Source: Durusdinium trenchii (Eukaryota; Sar; Dinophyceae; Suessiales; Symbiodiniaceae). From it: a stretch of 64,000 bases of DNA. The stretch's first letter is position 1. Each line of letters starts with the position of its first letter. The DNA lies in assembly GCA_963970005.1 (NCBI GenBank), contig CAXAMN010001336.1, positions 769,697-833,696 of the forward strand, written 5' to 3'. The notes under the pieces were generated by a model that saw only the letters and a list, made by a program, of their open reading frames with translations, was not told where the DNA came from and ran no database searches. Both the position numbers and the translations under genes were made by a program. Below are positions 47,601 to 51,286 of the stretch, piece after piece.

Positions 47601-50091
47601 CTCTTCCGTGCCGATGCTCACAACTTGGCTAACCATCTCTGCGCTTTTGCGATCAGCGTACTCCCCTAACTGGGTGAGACGACCCCGCATTGCCACACGA
47701 TCAGTGTCAATCTGGTATTGCAAATCGTGTGCTGCTGAGAGCAAACAGTCTCTGGATTCTGTAAGTTGGGAGATTCTTCGTTGATTTCCATATCCTTCGA
47801 CATAACATTCTTCGAGGTGTGCCATCACTACTTCGTGGACTTCGGTCTCATGTTGTATAATCTGGTTCTGTCTCTGCTCACATTCGACCATCCATGCGTT
47901 TTGGTGGTTCAACATATGCACTTCGGCAAGTAGTTGTGCACACTTCGCATTGAGGTCTCCATCGGCCCGTGCTAGTTGTAGGTTGTCGGTGCTTGCCCTT
48001 GCTCCATCTCCAGCTTCGCTGTCCGACGGCACTGGTACAGTTGACCCATCCTCCAAAGCTAGCACTCTCACAGCTCCGGTGTCAGTCCTCCTCCTCGTCT
48101 CCCGAGGGCTACGGCCCGATCTCGGTGTCCCCCCCGGTGGTGTCGAGTGCGCTGACGGGGAACGGCTTCGTGCTCTACCTGTCGCATCTTCTCTCACCGC
48201 TGCCAGAGTCTCCACTTCGATCGTACCTGGACTAGAGTTGTGGGATGCACTCATCCGATCTGCGGCCGCAGCAGCTGCCCCAAAGGATGCAGTGCTGGCG
48301 TCGGATTGGTCCATCTTCAGTGACTGAGGGTAACTGATCTATCCGATGCGTGTGCGTTTAGATGGTGTTGTGTAAGGCCGTAGCTCGTACCCAGCTCAAA
48401 GGAGTCTGGATACGGCTGATAACCTGCGAACGGATGAAAAGCGTGCCCCTGGCCCCGTTCTAGCCCTTAGTTCAACATGAAGCTCGCGCGCTAAAGCTCC
48501 TTTTTACCTTGTTGGGCACTTGAGCCAAAAGTATATGGCATGTACCTGTATAGCGACTATACTGAGACCTCATCCCTATTGACAGAAAAGGAACAAGATG
48601 AAACACCTGAGACGCTCCGCAGCTTGCCAAAAGGAACCTTCCCCACCTTCAAAACCATCCAAAACCTCGATCTATATTGGGAGTCCAGTCGATCATGTCT
48701 TAAAACGGTCTCACGAACGGTGATCCGAGTCCAGGAAATTCCGAAATTCCTTGGGTTTCCGCCGAAAATCGTCTTTGGACTTCTAGGGTCATTCCGGGAA
48801 AACGCTCGGAATCGGAATGGGACCGGGCCCAAAGCAAATGGGTCTCCTCCGAGTGGAACTTCGAGGCCCGCCAAAGGCGACAGTCGAACTTCAAGGGCTC
48901 GGAGTTCGCGGCGAAGACGCTCCCCTTGGGACACGTGAAGCCTCGAATGGGTCGTAGTTTTGATACGGGCGGTTGGGAAAAGGACCGCGGAAAATCTGGT
49001 GTTTTTGGGGTGGGTCGGATGCGGATGCGCTTTTTGGTGTCTTGATCCAAGAGGTCAGAACCTGCATGCTTCTTCTCGTCTCGGGTGTTTTCTGGGTGGA
49101 TGGTCCAAACCCACGGGGGGCGTAGCCTTGGAGGTCCTCCCTATTCTGAGGAACGGTGATCCGAGTCCAGGAACTTCCTGAACACTTGGGTGCCGAAAAT
49201 GACTTCTAGGGTATCTATCACTTATTAGAGCCCATCACTCACTGATCGGAGGGTGGGATTGGGCAATTCACACCTCACGGATAGGGTTTCACATGTAACA
49301 CTAGGGTGAAGAACAAAATGCTTTGTCAGAGTGAACAAGTAACATATACCCTGGGAGTCAAAGACTATAAAAAGAGTGGTCTTTAGGGGACCTGAAAGGG
49401 AACTTCCTTTACTTCAGCCAGTCAAAATATAGTCTTTGGACTTCTAGGGTATACACACCCGCATTTGGCCTTTGCACCTGTCCAGGCGGCCCTAAGTCTC
49501 TGGCCAGACATAGACTGTACGGACCGTCGTCGTGTCCTTCGCCGGTCGACGTGTCCTTCCGGCTCCGCTCCGGACAAGGTCCGTTCCGAATGGCTCGGCC
49601 CGACCGCGTCGCTGGGATCGCGGCGCGGTCTTCTGCCTGTTGGACTTGGAATGGAACCCTTTCTGGTCCGGCCAGTGTATGGAGGACGGAGGGGTGGACG
49701 CGAGGACCGCGAGTTCGGACAGGTGAACGCCCTAGCTCAGGGATGGCTTGTGGGGGGGTGGACCTACCAAAACGATCCAAATGGTATCTCTTGAGAAAAG
49801 CAACGAGGAGTAACACTTCAAAGCACTGTTATACTGTTGAAATCTGTTGAATCATTTTGAGAGTGTGTGGCTACATCTTTGGCTCCACATCAAAAACATT
49901 AAAGCCCTCTAAAGCCTGGAACTGGCATGATCAGCCAAGAAACCCTGAGCCCTGAGTTCATTTACAAGGCCAAAGAGTTCCCACGCTCGCTCGCCCACCG
50001 TGTCGACCGTCTGCGAGTGCACGCCCAACAGTGGCCCAACAGCGGCCCAAAGCAGCCAGATCTGCAGCAACTCCAAGAACGTGGCCACCAT
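29183..50091 (-). CDS. CAP/SCP-domain type I membrane protein gene, five exons, retrotransposon in intron 2
   Basis: Five exons (49944-50091, 48850-48941, 30242-30996, 29797-30051, 29183-29633) join in phase to 567 codons including the stop, giving 566 residues. The protein has a signal peptide (about 1-26), a CAP domain (about 33-168) with FDCR.W.AS..HS, an NHTSLDGR block, GENLAEG, and a GYASKGHRHAWTQ block near its end. A Thr/Ser-rich stalk follows (about 178-310), then SEA-like sequence with a VDY core (about 316-455), a membrane span (about 460-490) and a Lys-rich tail. CAP proteins are secreted or surface proteins of varied function; here a surface-anchored protein is inferred. Introns use GT, GA, GC and GA donors, in order. 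Intron 2 now holds a 17.4-kb retrotransposon in the same orientation. The start is the first Met before the signal peptide, at 50091. Another upstream exon cannot be excluded. Confidence 0.75.
29630..29803 (-). repeat. 11-bp direct repeat at the ends of CAP intron 4
   Basis: CCACCAGGAGA (minus strand) occurs at 29793-29803 and again at 29630-29640, exactly 163 bp apart. The intron (29634-29796) starts GA and ends AG within these repeats. Confidence 0.75.
29797..30051 (-). CDS. CAP gene exon 4: SEA-like segment
   Basis: It contains LKGPLKSFLSELLEINASRV and GMAVDYVVQVEGQKVEEVIT. The VDY core and alternating strand/helix pattern resemble SEA-like repeats common in dinoflagellate surface proteins. 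It opens after GCGTAG and closes at CCACCAG before GA. Confidence 0.65.
30242..30996 (-). CDS. CAP gene exon 3: CAP domain core and Thr/Ser stalk
   Basis: It opens after GGTCAG with EMASEGYLNHTSLDGRSYED and carries GENLAEG and NPNFRVVAIGYASKG. It then has a Thr/Ser/Val stalk with a 54-bp tandem repeat, and ends in VLEVSDPERFLAAS before a GC donor. Confidence 0.7.
30548..30672 (-). repeat. 54-bp in-frame tandem repeat (mucin-like stalk)
   Basis: Units start at 30548, 30602 and 30656 (two full, one partial). Each encodes 18 residues of the STVTT.VTGAATTDSTTV type. The length is a multiple of three, so copy number can vary without breaking the frame. Confidence 0.9.
31160..31319 (-). repeat. 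3' LTR (160 bp)
   Basis: Identical to 48425-48584 over all 160 bases. On the minus strand it begins TGTCAATAGGGATGAGG and ends CATCCGTTCGCA. Flanked on the left by the target duplication GAAAA at 31155-31159. Confidence 0.97.
31254..31274 (-). promoter_or_regulatory. DinoSL-like sequence in the 3' LTR
   Basis: The minus strand reads GCCATATACTTTTGGCTCAAG. The last 12 bases, TTTTGGCTCAAG, equal the 3' end of the dinoflagellate spliced leader, and the upstream GCCAT matches too, separated by an ATAC insertion. It lies at LTR positions 46-66. Confidence 0.6.
31320..31325 (-). other. Polypurine tract candidate
   Basis: The minus strand reads GTGGGGGG immediately before the TG of the 3' LTR, the expected position for plus-strand primer generation. 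Confidence 0.6.
31326..31653 (-). other. Retrotransposon 3' untranslated region
   Basis: It lies between the ORF3 stop and the polypurine tract. It contains CCATTTTGGC at about 31570-31580, a 10-base match to the spliced-leader core that is probably chance. No coding is seen. Confidence 0.6.
31654..38139 (-). CDS. Retrotransposon ORF3, extra 2,161-codon polyprotein region
   Basis: Open for 2,161 codons after RNase H, where ordinary copia elements end. Residue 1 is set by a TTG at the frame overlap, and it is probably reached from ORF2 by a +1 step at an A-run. The first 1,150 residues are unrecognised and include a Cys cluster (CCDYCLVC, then CYAEC). A CCHC zinc knuckle lies at 1187-1200 (CIHCMKSGHTTLNC). 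A Tpt1/KptA-like segment lies at about 1558-1650 (FHAT H1563, then GLVPGG, GRDSIHF with R1588 and H1592, and SATGSLLVEDVVP). A CPNC/CPHC zinc ribbon follows, with an acidic stretch (EESEGEEDEEV) and a charged C-terminal part. The Tpt1 family removes 2'-phosphates using NAD+. Activity here is inference from motif resemblance. Confidence 0.85.
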   Translation of the reverse strand: MVGYMNEDEKKETTGDLVRRYKLSMATIKGRFGNDARGIFSNLSRYLVEPEEIGAIDDLWDDVRDFINNGRFNDTMVAYQQWRNLSGSAKESMNMREAADPSDHVYATRLESYYTIFSSIFYHTSDKLTSRNAKEKVKELIDTVNREVRNMALAIRVHNLDSALDKIHVIDVLEDLIARKRGLPKYRSAAQNHMETFLGSMSVMVQYLDNCKPLVATLIPEELRFMREKVMPMINEWIPVEPTMFRVQYNAAAAESGRQDEYNRRSSAFKSYTDYIEELKKKIEDRIIPSLPFWNMQDSEGPEPPDVAHRPQWCPPLQIYGDFTRPTAKPMPRAPRPPPPPSSSEQQNFSGRPSDSSTGHGSASYKRWGRAGGPTSAGAASRDISVTTWFRMPFPMGSDKYYVFGKDYFSRDMKVYAMVSANQVPSGHTVEGPCTVNGQMTWLQYLRRLTSYLMFWHGGYQETVIDRNYHKEDAHWFAQYTNIYDSTQVSLAGGLPSPRTLYNLCYPMEAKVSDEAELELRMRETLKGFIPSVTCQPASRTIDGGSVHCEFIGAMKTSKVILMSDFGYITKSNSGKQTVFAQSLLSLGWDKVINMSCTPEYKRGVVTDSYGFIDFVRDRIDDVKRHEPTSIHVWLSLSHLVTAGEKGTYKTVIVPTDFVPRLRDVIIKLDACCQLPTFVRICADVEFHHAVGSFGKIANMIKDELSLNGMMSTTSDRFWRAISVAGGGHPYSMKSGTSLVHAVMEKYLFREKMLASCFMAPDPLTEANNLHDPNLEHVLQDKERLYQYLFGDSVRGSHAYQSTAEPSGENEAERKKREKVRRENKMPWMDEYWGVLQPEPIYSRTQRWYVIDDFKEGEEICCDYCLVCSPANSDQKDDCYAECINGAANRCRGMSAEDYVQKRFHACARLLYNFGMGQTVSSPTVMISEMNPHVDLMKFLHEAMIIFNGNPGFQKELSFFGGIRLSSTMTENFFKTRRGPSIHVEKQIVGSAKYYQGSYDLGNVCYTKYLKTILEPDVFRTMFGDDPTEERVGDMVEALLGMLEVAQLFKHLFLGWGDIEALRTGLEESIKRVTASLYDRTTYENRKRSMIRTLDPHSEEAANVALILVRMRTMPPPEFDIDHFFEIGKEPEHGAEATGQPEAEGVDMETECEQEKEEQDVDMSDPKTSILQAIDEFEKKIGQAEFCIHCMKSGHTTLNCEKIPSSSPTVTSVLSDWKKRVKGEVAPDDVPSGHPTDEPKKKKQRASPTPDRKVDSEFRRKEMLKARVVTMFDHDGFTLIESADGVEGGTHSYNGRKLAEVGPRDMRVVYEFVERAFVHSSSLKPKACHQFYPLPTRREKGYKPIDPMTMIGKVELVPINGVTFAAQNSDYGNLKYPTRDCRVPEYSQASQALSRRLGAKLRHRIGRQFRTGGRLTPIKCDEGAWVSWEDLLADNAVWEDGYHYGNIDIVTKKARLEKYLDQNYECFRITKRIRFQMLAVRVHPDELNDPDDPMEKEWIDELKGMGISKGRLHNSDGWCFPVAVRATSAHSSDGGGYDVTINIDHIGSRMTNDMALSMVTAFHATNLGALTSIMRRGLVPGGLGTSGRDSIHFTCFPPWAWEQGYKGKPWLGRKVALSDRPVVLYIPVSKLQEYGLLISATGSLLVEDVVPFDEVKGAWLQCDNAEPGQPEEIEWIRLLNREPDPGSYLVLESKYGNPIMTPRYQKLESLAVEVQDDTYSEDDAKISKLLSMVEESGVYPEYDSTEWQEIFEEIVYRRAMKDYDSRPCPNCLGEVDVRLTICPHCVAVLIANGKLTHVVPKETRDRNQRSPPRDVPASSSGEATSSAGANIDEVIKNARKTAEEVIDVEESEGEEDEEVPIILKERPDEAEGEPEYREVPQDGYGNELPQPFPFAIDELPQEAAIPIDHNFAVTQQFDLRLMKLIKSLANATFDINCFESREDVLRKFDDGQRHDTPFNRWPLVPNDPDTGFPRRLQRAEVVSMSKWTNDTYATEAWQIYEFHAHVIHPMMITAIRCGLSHKYLKEVGSTRRNMSDPKAQRSETQEEIIEKLAFISNFIRRLIRKTFGASRYSYYQKPDDEGAAPYKFIDISPAIKSERKNVTKEILVACRYYGIEVSDTQTQKLKSFEEQIRRGNPRNVELIKDYIGFVGADYMRQLTNG
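38075..43267 (-). CDS. Retrotransposon ORF2: reverse transcriptase, RNase H and a unique C-terminal region
   Basis: The open frame covers 1,730 codons; true translation likely enters near 43175 from ORF1. A Lys-rich linker is followed by a copia-type RT with YVDD at residues 521-524 and the PMCRVNKALYGHPDSG block. RNase H follows with FADADYAG, STPEAE and DDNQA, then ADIHTK. About 700 further residues have no place in ordinary copia elements. They include VMFAGPCTGGSAWSRYN (Cys 1377), ALFELPRYCAYWKD and DGCMYGLGAEF...KKPWKIVSWN. The PC motif followed by an acidic FELP resembles motifs IV and VI of C5-cytosine methyltransferases, but other hallmarks are not evident. The frame ends at 38075, overlapping ORF3 by 65 bases. 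Confidence 0.9.
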   Translation of the reverse strand: MKLTRSRTRKRRSSQRRRKRTTPVPITTPLGGPGDNIVYLNNDGEHVKIAKDGRLYRVGSDGRRLFHNSPRPKDYLTPEEWQKLSVKDRAMAKKAGEHVDRVVDRLTKKAKGLGSSTDKKEDEEPDELLKDLEDVKKDDDGGNEKKSKKDKKDKKAKKDKKSKKEKKSKDKGEKGDGAPSLAMPTTFREWDTDDDEDPWSPKSFTSESTCIPSDEEFLTDWDESAMWEDNDDNLAMAAWRTENVYNPLNGKVCCCITGDPTDNDIIDEPFPTMPCVVRDMQHRPKLMGNRLFNAVVSRPVSRAEILSNKKAMQSMLDEWGGLWDEETFDGSWLREYDEIVATSKKKGEEVHLARVHGICVEKNYQLPDDDPKRKFKGRGVLLGDQVKNQNFEAALFQDLGNSPATFEAARWADFYGCLEGNDVQMADAIRAYIQALLGGVPCWAELPWEAWPKHLQEEITRRGLKRPMCRVNKALYGHPDSGTMWEQHCDESVRALEFKPVGPEWPSMYYHEKLDLLLVIYVDDLKLAGPKGNLKKGWDLLRSKLRIEPETEVGLYLGCVLSKGEDKLADGSKVTTMTYDMSALLKMSVVKYLDIVGKDTVLKKVATPMLPDVTKDHPSRAPCSTQKGLAVTCTWCGTCFLPDQAASKARSTDDDVKSDAKEQPRGTLAPHAASLLMKLLYAARIARFDLLRAINVLARNVTKWTVADDAKLHHLMCYVHHSADQKMVGWVGDSKADLSLALFADADYAGCGQSLKSTSGAHMHVQGKRTRFPLAGGSKRQGCVSHSTPEAEIVAADYALRTLGIPSISAWETLMRTPPRIVFYDDNQAMINVMRSGRNPTMRHMERTHGISITWLYEMFKRDYLLLVYEVTARMAADIHTKGFDDANSWKHACMLINILSDDGLRSQALLDLMKPTHDGLSYAKQLQKDRHSKVPTYPYTTIPVVPPQLYQPGLSSKEGLQEIPGCDPYVMVRTPKLYRLRPPRAPPDMAYLRSTWILQDAQWQQIEDKVDPNLEPVRFDRWVERAFFQFHPLSSPLPEASAPAPSHFDAATLPHLLFSLRPLVQCRELQQTLRDSSLYLSIHHCSTSALHVLNALTRLVHGGNGGSGGSSMIFDNFVSDPEEQEHSVHDHWEVDEEARTLTRIHSSPRRKAFCPGDAPSCPVDISRIKDDRMTYRQGSQFESSDFEDCVKDYWRHSGRGMHTKTHLRWTGKTVFTLRGNHAESENEEAKSAAIALCSTPKRMKTIPLKDIIVPTFVSISKAKSEESKEHRIADVNLRRHDGKIAYRYQFVLCEEDDNLAARDERIVIDLYDIGKEPAFILLCSEECNHFTHLAAKHDCTIVTVSQSDDLTSPYGIARALAAVRSEKDAVMFAGPCTGGSAWSRYNAKVSVAIAKSIELKRALYWDLWERFETVMVRVLKIGAAALFELPRYCAYWKDQRVQSLVSGTDCDCHVFDGCMYGLGAEFNDSHSDKKFIKKPWKIVSWNLEFGNQLSRTCDKSHNHRDCAGKYTKTTQLYNKKIVGIILKTVTKRIDALQKPEKMMHAVPCLMIRALGSSFNERSVCDATSNETVYTCCERGTQTSHARRIEPHGIRDFLNCCVCSCDHSIASPVRFSDVAMESVGGVVNYNSNTGGYPTFIIKILDVLVEMKERGQIALPPRMSRSTHGLDVVEAWIAVGIPPLVPLSINYAMSRTRSDDTKFLTASLKKVGGLHERGREEGDYRRLGKAL
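38141..38146 (-). other. Frame-change site 2 (A6 on the minus strand)
   Basis: ORF2 reads CTG AAA AAA GTT GGT. ORF3 is in the +1 frame directly after this run. Either a +1 ribosomal shift or one surplus A explains the break. Confidence 0.5.
43164..48314 (-). CDS. Retrotransposon ORF1: Gag, protease and integrase
   Basis: 1,716 codons from ATG at 48314, following a 110-base leader. Order: a Ser/Pro-rich N-terminus; coiled coil (about 130-480); capsid-like region (about 495-750); two CCCH fingers (C-x7-C-x5-C-x3-H) at about 810-829 and 867-886, in place of the usual CCHC knuckle; aspartic protease with MDTGCGHDLIS (Asp 1068); an acidic linker (about 1180-1310); and integrase. The integrase has an HLMTHRYKNPYCKSC zinc region (Cys 1350 and 1353) and a DDE core at D1377 or D1382, D1443 and E1474. 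The spacing between the last two is 30 residues, shorter than the usual 35. The frame ends just after a G7 run at 43172-43178. Confidence 0.9.
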   Translation of the reverse strand: MDQSDASTASFGAAAAAADRMSASHNSSPGTIEVETLAAVREDATGRARSRSPSAHSTPPGGTPRSGRSPRETRRRTDTGAVRVLALEDGSTVPVPSDSEAGDGARASTDNLQLARADGDLNAKCAQLLAEVHMLNHQNAWMVECEQRQNQIIQHETEVHEVVMAHLEECYVEGYGNQRRISQLTESRDCLLSAAHDLQYQIDTDRVAMRGRLTQLGEYADRKSAEMVSQVVSIGTEEIQAISAQRDRAITEVMTAVSDAENIRDLYRQELVGLQRQSARNKHEYAEEMKMKEAMYTSKIKWLSEENEELNNRSYNQDNFIMTIREQLKRANEELTQARIQGSDRPSQPSNVELKKAEVKMNMLEEDILRKERMLKRLQEELIESSASEAQLKVALKMKPPDMGSESNVENEVMTKLRAELGRTEKSLRSEEKEAMEYYEGMMQNQQDMMEFEAHAARLRDERNKYRRRYEEERMNAENAAATEHGAASSSSSGGSKISRKEHEKINIPAWPKIHDLEVWKSQVVAAVVTASGDERQEDWIQWLSDAFKSPYDPFLLETSGEARFASIDAKLGITLHTIIHAAGERSHDVQLKVRQMMQRRARGTTPGMVKGREMLALIVDSFRSADNVDVMYASKHLFDLKFPGDNQLSRFLGQWDEIISGMDADDMLPDKALRNLLWDKIKDSKVMALDLSVYDNMLDKDPDKTYQKLREIMAKWIRKSIETTNKKEREKAFGNLMKATPAEKKDPKAKPKNTKADPPKDAAPVLPQNNPKDHQKKDKKQDRGRSTTKSPKGDRGRSATPADTSKIGCAFHFHGKNGCSRGDKCKFSHQEKHKSSAKKPDNLKGDRSKSPGGRSTSPKPMKDQVCWNWQKGSCKFGDKCRRQHQAAPAAKQEAKGKAKPKPAAPAFMLCGDIESDDEDMQPALPNIRRGGLALRFKVRFDDQANVTTFPCDPGNELNTRPLRKKKSEVQKVDTELISSLRALRVNHIAARVAHAKGKMMELFSAEHIAKAWIQITQDEGIEVNVDLSDFSTSEVVKKDSVNYTIPGDTMFMTVERYDGPPIRFIMDTGCGHDLISREKVNAMGLTTKEGPKSVSFMTANGVTSTSEMVDINVDELPLMSEAHVLESTPSVFSIGKRCMEQGYSFIWPANQLPYLIDQNASKIPLSVHDNIPYIKVNDDDGRCLPRPDGLATILHRILSGVGHEDEATAGQETQQEEPPPKKPRRRRRKKKGNQRDQDGESDINPAVVGDEGEPEEHDDDGYSPEEGYDGEDPRIDRDLDDQPEEAEDDEHGGDADSEREESDIGEGEEGLLEVDVVDGEARLSKPGVLKNEAKSILHLMTHRYKNPYCKSCVRAKMKRYKTSKGAFKRKLKAFGDLITFDLMNTQKMARDGIMPDKDVLVIRDRFTGVIWGYPLKASNSDEVVQAMKHYIGKRKVINAYSDDAPQFEAALKELRIPLDQSLPGHPQNNSLAERNNQFMMLTTSTCLLEAGLPPCFWPFAVECVSHLLNIEKLSDGSSAWLKLHKSEFPGMVIPLGAKVFFKPSDARKRDQDHKFDPKSIPGIFAGYVMGTGMNWSRKYKVWAISDFAQQNLGYDAERPLRKLLTPHITEKIFQDDGIEFPLKKEYERLNSTLEGMKVLKERAGSPDAPTNPELPDPDDSDDQGDDDDAPDPPDGDLKSKASEVDAIEDEKTEELAEKKKEDYSGPDHYSVGGAR
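43172..43178 (-). other. Frame-change site 1 (G7 on the minus strand)
   Basis: ORF1 reads GTT GGG GGG GCC AGG TGA. ORF2 continues in the +1 frame (GGG GGG CCA GGT GAT). A -1 shift meets a stop within about eight codons. A +1 shift, or one surplus G, links the frames. Confidence 0.5.
48408..48424 (-). other. Primer-binding site candidate
   Basis: Directly inside the 5' LTR the minus strand reads GGTTATCAGCCGTATCC. It loosely resembles the initiator-Met tRNA complement TGGTATCAGAGC used by many copia elements, but with an extra T and a missing AG. The primer tRNA is therefore uncertain. Confidence 0.35.
48425..48584 (-). repeat. 5' LTR (160 bp)
   Basis: Identical to the 3' LTR. Flanked on the right by GAAAA (48585-48589), matching the duplication at 31155-31159. 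It should contain the element's promoter. Confidence 0.97.
48519..48539 (-). promoter_or_regulatory. DinoSL-like sequence in the 5' LTR
   Basis: Same sequence and position as in the 3' LTR (LTR positions 46-66), ending TTTTGGCTCAAG. Confidence 0.6.
48718..48795 (+). repeat. Short dispersed repeat in CAP introns
   Basis: GGTGATCCGAGTCCAGGAA.TTCC followed by a GACTTCTAGGGT end occurs here and at 49153-49212. A diverged third copy lies near 53945-54025. The GACTTCTAGGGT end equals that of MITE family 1, so these may be a related longer element. Confidence 0.5.
48850..48941 (-). CDS. CAP gene exon 2
   Basis: It opens after CATTCGAG and reads GFTCPKGSVFAANSEPLKFD then CRLWRASKFHS. It closes before a GA donor (TCG then GAGGAG). 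It continues in phase into exon 3 (EMASEG) across the retrotransposon-bearing intron. Confidence 0.75.
49349..49449 (+). mobile_element. MITE family 1, copy b (101 bp)
   Basis: It starts CCCTGGGAGTCAAAGACTAT and ends GTCTTTGGACTTCTAGGG. It is flanked by a perfect 4-bp duplication TATA (49345-49348 and 49450-49453). It lies within CAP intron 1. Confidence 0.85.
49944..50091 (-). CDS. CAP gene exon 1: signal peptide
   Basis: ATG at 50091; MVATFLELLQIWLLWAAVGP then LLGVHS is a clear signal peptide, followed by AWELFGLVNELRAQ, the start of the CAP domain. It closes before GT. The exon 1/exon 2 join restores NELRAQGFTCP. Confidence 0.7.
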
Positions 50092-50404
50092 GCTTTGAGA
50101 CGATACGAATGGCTGCGCCGGTTTCAAACGTCTTCATGCGCGCCGGTTCCAATCTCCGCCCAGGTCCATGAAAAGGAAACGAAAAACAAAAGTTTAAAAA
50201 AAAAAAAAACAGCAAATGCCCTGAAAATGGTGTTTATTTCGGACTGTTCTCTGAGTGAAAGCGATCCGTGATCAATCAGGCTCGGCGAAACGACATGAAA
50301 CGGAAACGATCGAATCAATGGCGATGGTCATAGCTGTTGCACATGATATTGATACGTCTCTGTAATTCAAAGGGTGTGCCTGATGTACTGCCTGATGTTT
50401 GGTC

Positions 50405-50712
50405 TCAGAGTGGCACCAAACACGAGGTCGTTCGATCAAGGGGACGCTGCAGAAGGTTCCGGGAGAACCCTCCGCGAAAGCCCAACCTTTCACGTTCTCA
50501 ACGTTTCCACTGGCCCCATGGCCATTCCAGACTTCAAGGACCAGAATCTGAGAGTGAACACCATCATCCCAATGACCTTCTAAGTCCTCCCCGAATCCTT
50601 GGAAACCCGGCTTTGACGCCGCGGTCTGACCTCCGGGCACCCGCGCCCAGCCGTCGGCCGAGACGATGCCCCAGCGCTTGAGGTCGCCCCGCTCCGGGAG
50701 CTCGGCCACCAT
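50405..50712 (-). CDS. 3' end of an unidentified gene (three exons)
   Basis: Exons 50631-50712, 50487-50531 and 50405-50469 join in phase. Protein: MVAELPERGDLKRWGIVSAD then GWARVPG, next VWNGHGASGNVENVKG, then FSRNLLQRPLDRTTSCLVPL and TGA. Acceptors are CAG, AAG and GAG; both donors are GT. It ends 313 bp before the CAP gene start, on the same strand, as expected in a tandem array. No family is recognised. Upstream exons probably include 52643-52696 and 53413-53469. Confidence 0.45.
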
Positions 50713-51035
50713 CTGCCCGAACGGCCGTTTTGTGTTCATGTTCAACGGGCGGCTTGAAGGAAAAAAGGACGGGAGTTGTACAAGTAAGCCTTCAAGTGTT
50801 GGAAAGAGTGTTACAAGTAACCCTTACTGTAAAACTCTTCAGTTGAAGGGAAAAAACGGGTGGCTTGAGTTGTACATTCAAGTGTTACAGGAAGTGTTTG
50901 AAAGAGCAACTCCTCAGAGATGCTGAGATGCTGGTGCGTGCGGCAGATCAAGGGATGCTGGATGAAATCAGGTTGATCTCTTCAAGTCATCCCAGATCAC
51001 AATCTGCAAATGGGCAGGCACTCTTCCTATTCTTC

Positions 51036-51139
51036 CTCGTGCTCAACTCCTCCTCCTCATTATCTTCTTCATCTTCTTCTTCTTCTTCTTCTTCTTCACG
51101 GTCTTCATCCTGGCCATCATGACCATCCTCACTTTTCCT
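51036..51139 (-). CDS. Possible acidic exon
   Basis: The minus strand reads a Glu/Asp run (SEDGHDGQDEDREEEEEEEE, then DEEDNEEEE) over a TTC microsatellite. It may be an exon of the gene ending at 50405, but the run itself is low complexity and its edges are ambiguous. Confidence 0.25.
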
Positions 51140-51267
51140 CTTCTCCCCCCGCCATGCTCCTGCCGTTCCCTCCGTGCCCATTGGCCATGCCACCAGCCGC
51201 ACGGCGGAGGACAAAGGTCACCTCCACCGGTCGGTTTCGGCAATTTCGGCGGTGTCGGTCGAGGAAG

Positions 51268-51286
51268 ATGTGTGTGTGTGTGTGTC
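51268..51286 (+). repeat. (TG)n microsatellite
   Basis: About eight TG units. Confidence 0.8.

Larger units (their letters stand above)
31160..48584 (-). mobile_element. Complete 17.4-kb Ty1/copia-type LTR retrotransposon
   Basis: Two identical 160-bp LTRs (TG...CA) bound 17,425 bp and are flanked by GAAAA (31155-31159 and 48585-48589). In minus-strand order there is a short leader, Gag (long coiled coil, capsid-like region, two CCCH fingers), aspartic protease, integrase, RT and RNase H. Integrase before RT defines copia order. An extra region with a GPCTGG motif follows, then a 2,161-codon ORF3. Ordinary copia elements are about 5 kb, so this one is more than three times larger. Identical LTRs and the intact duplication indicate recent insertion. 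The reading frame changes twice (+1 each) at or beside homopolymers. It lies in intron 2 of the CAP gene, same strand. Confidence 0.95.
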
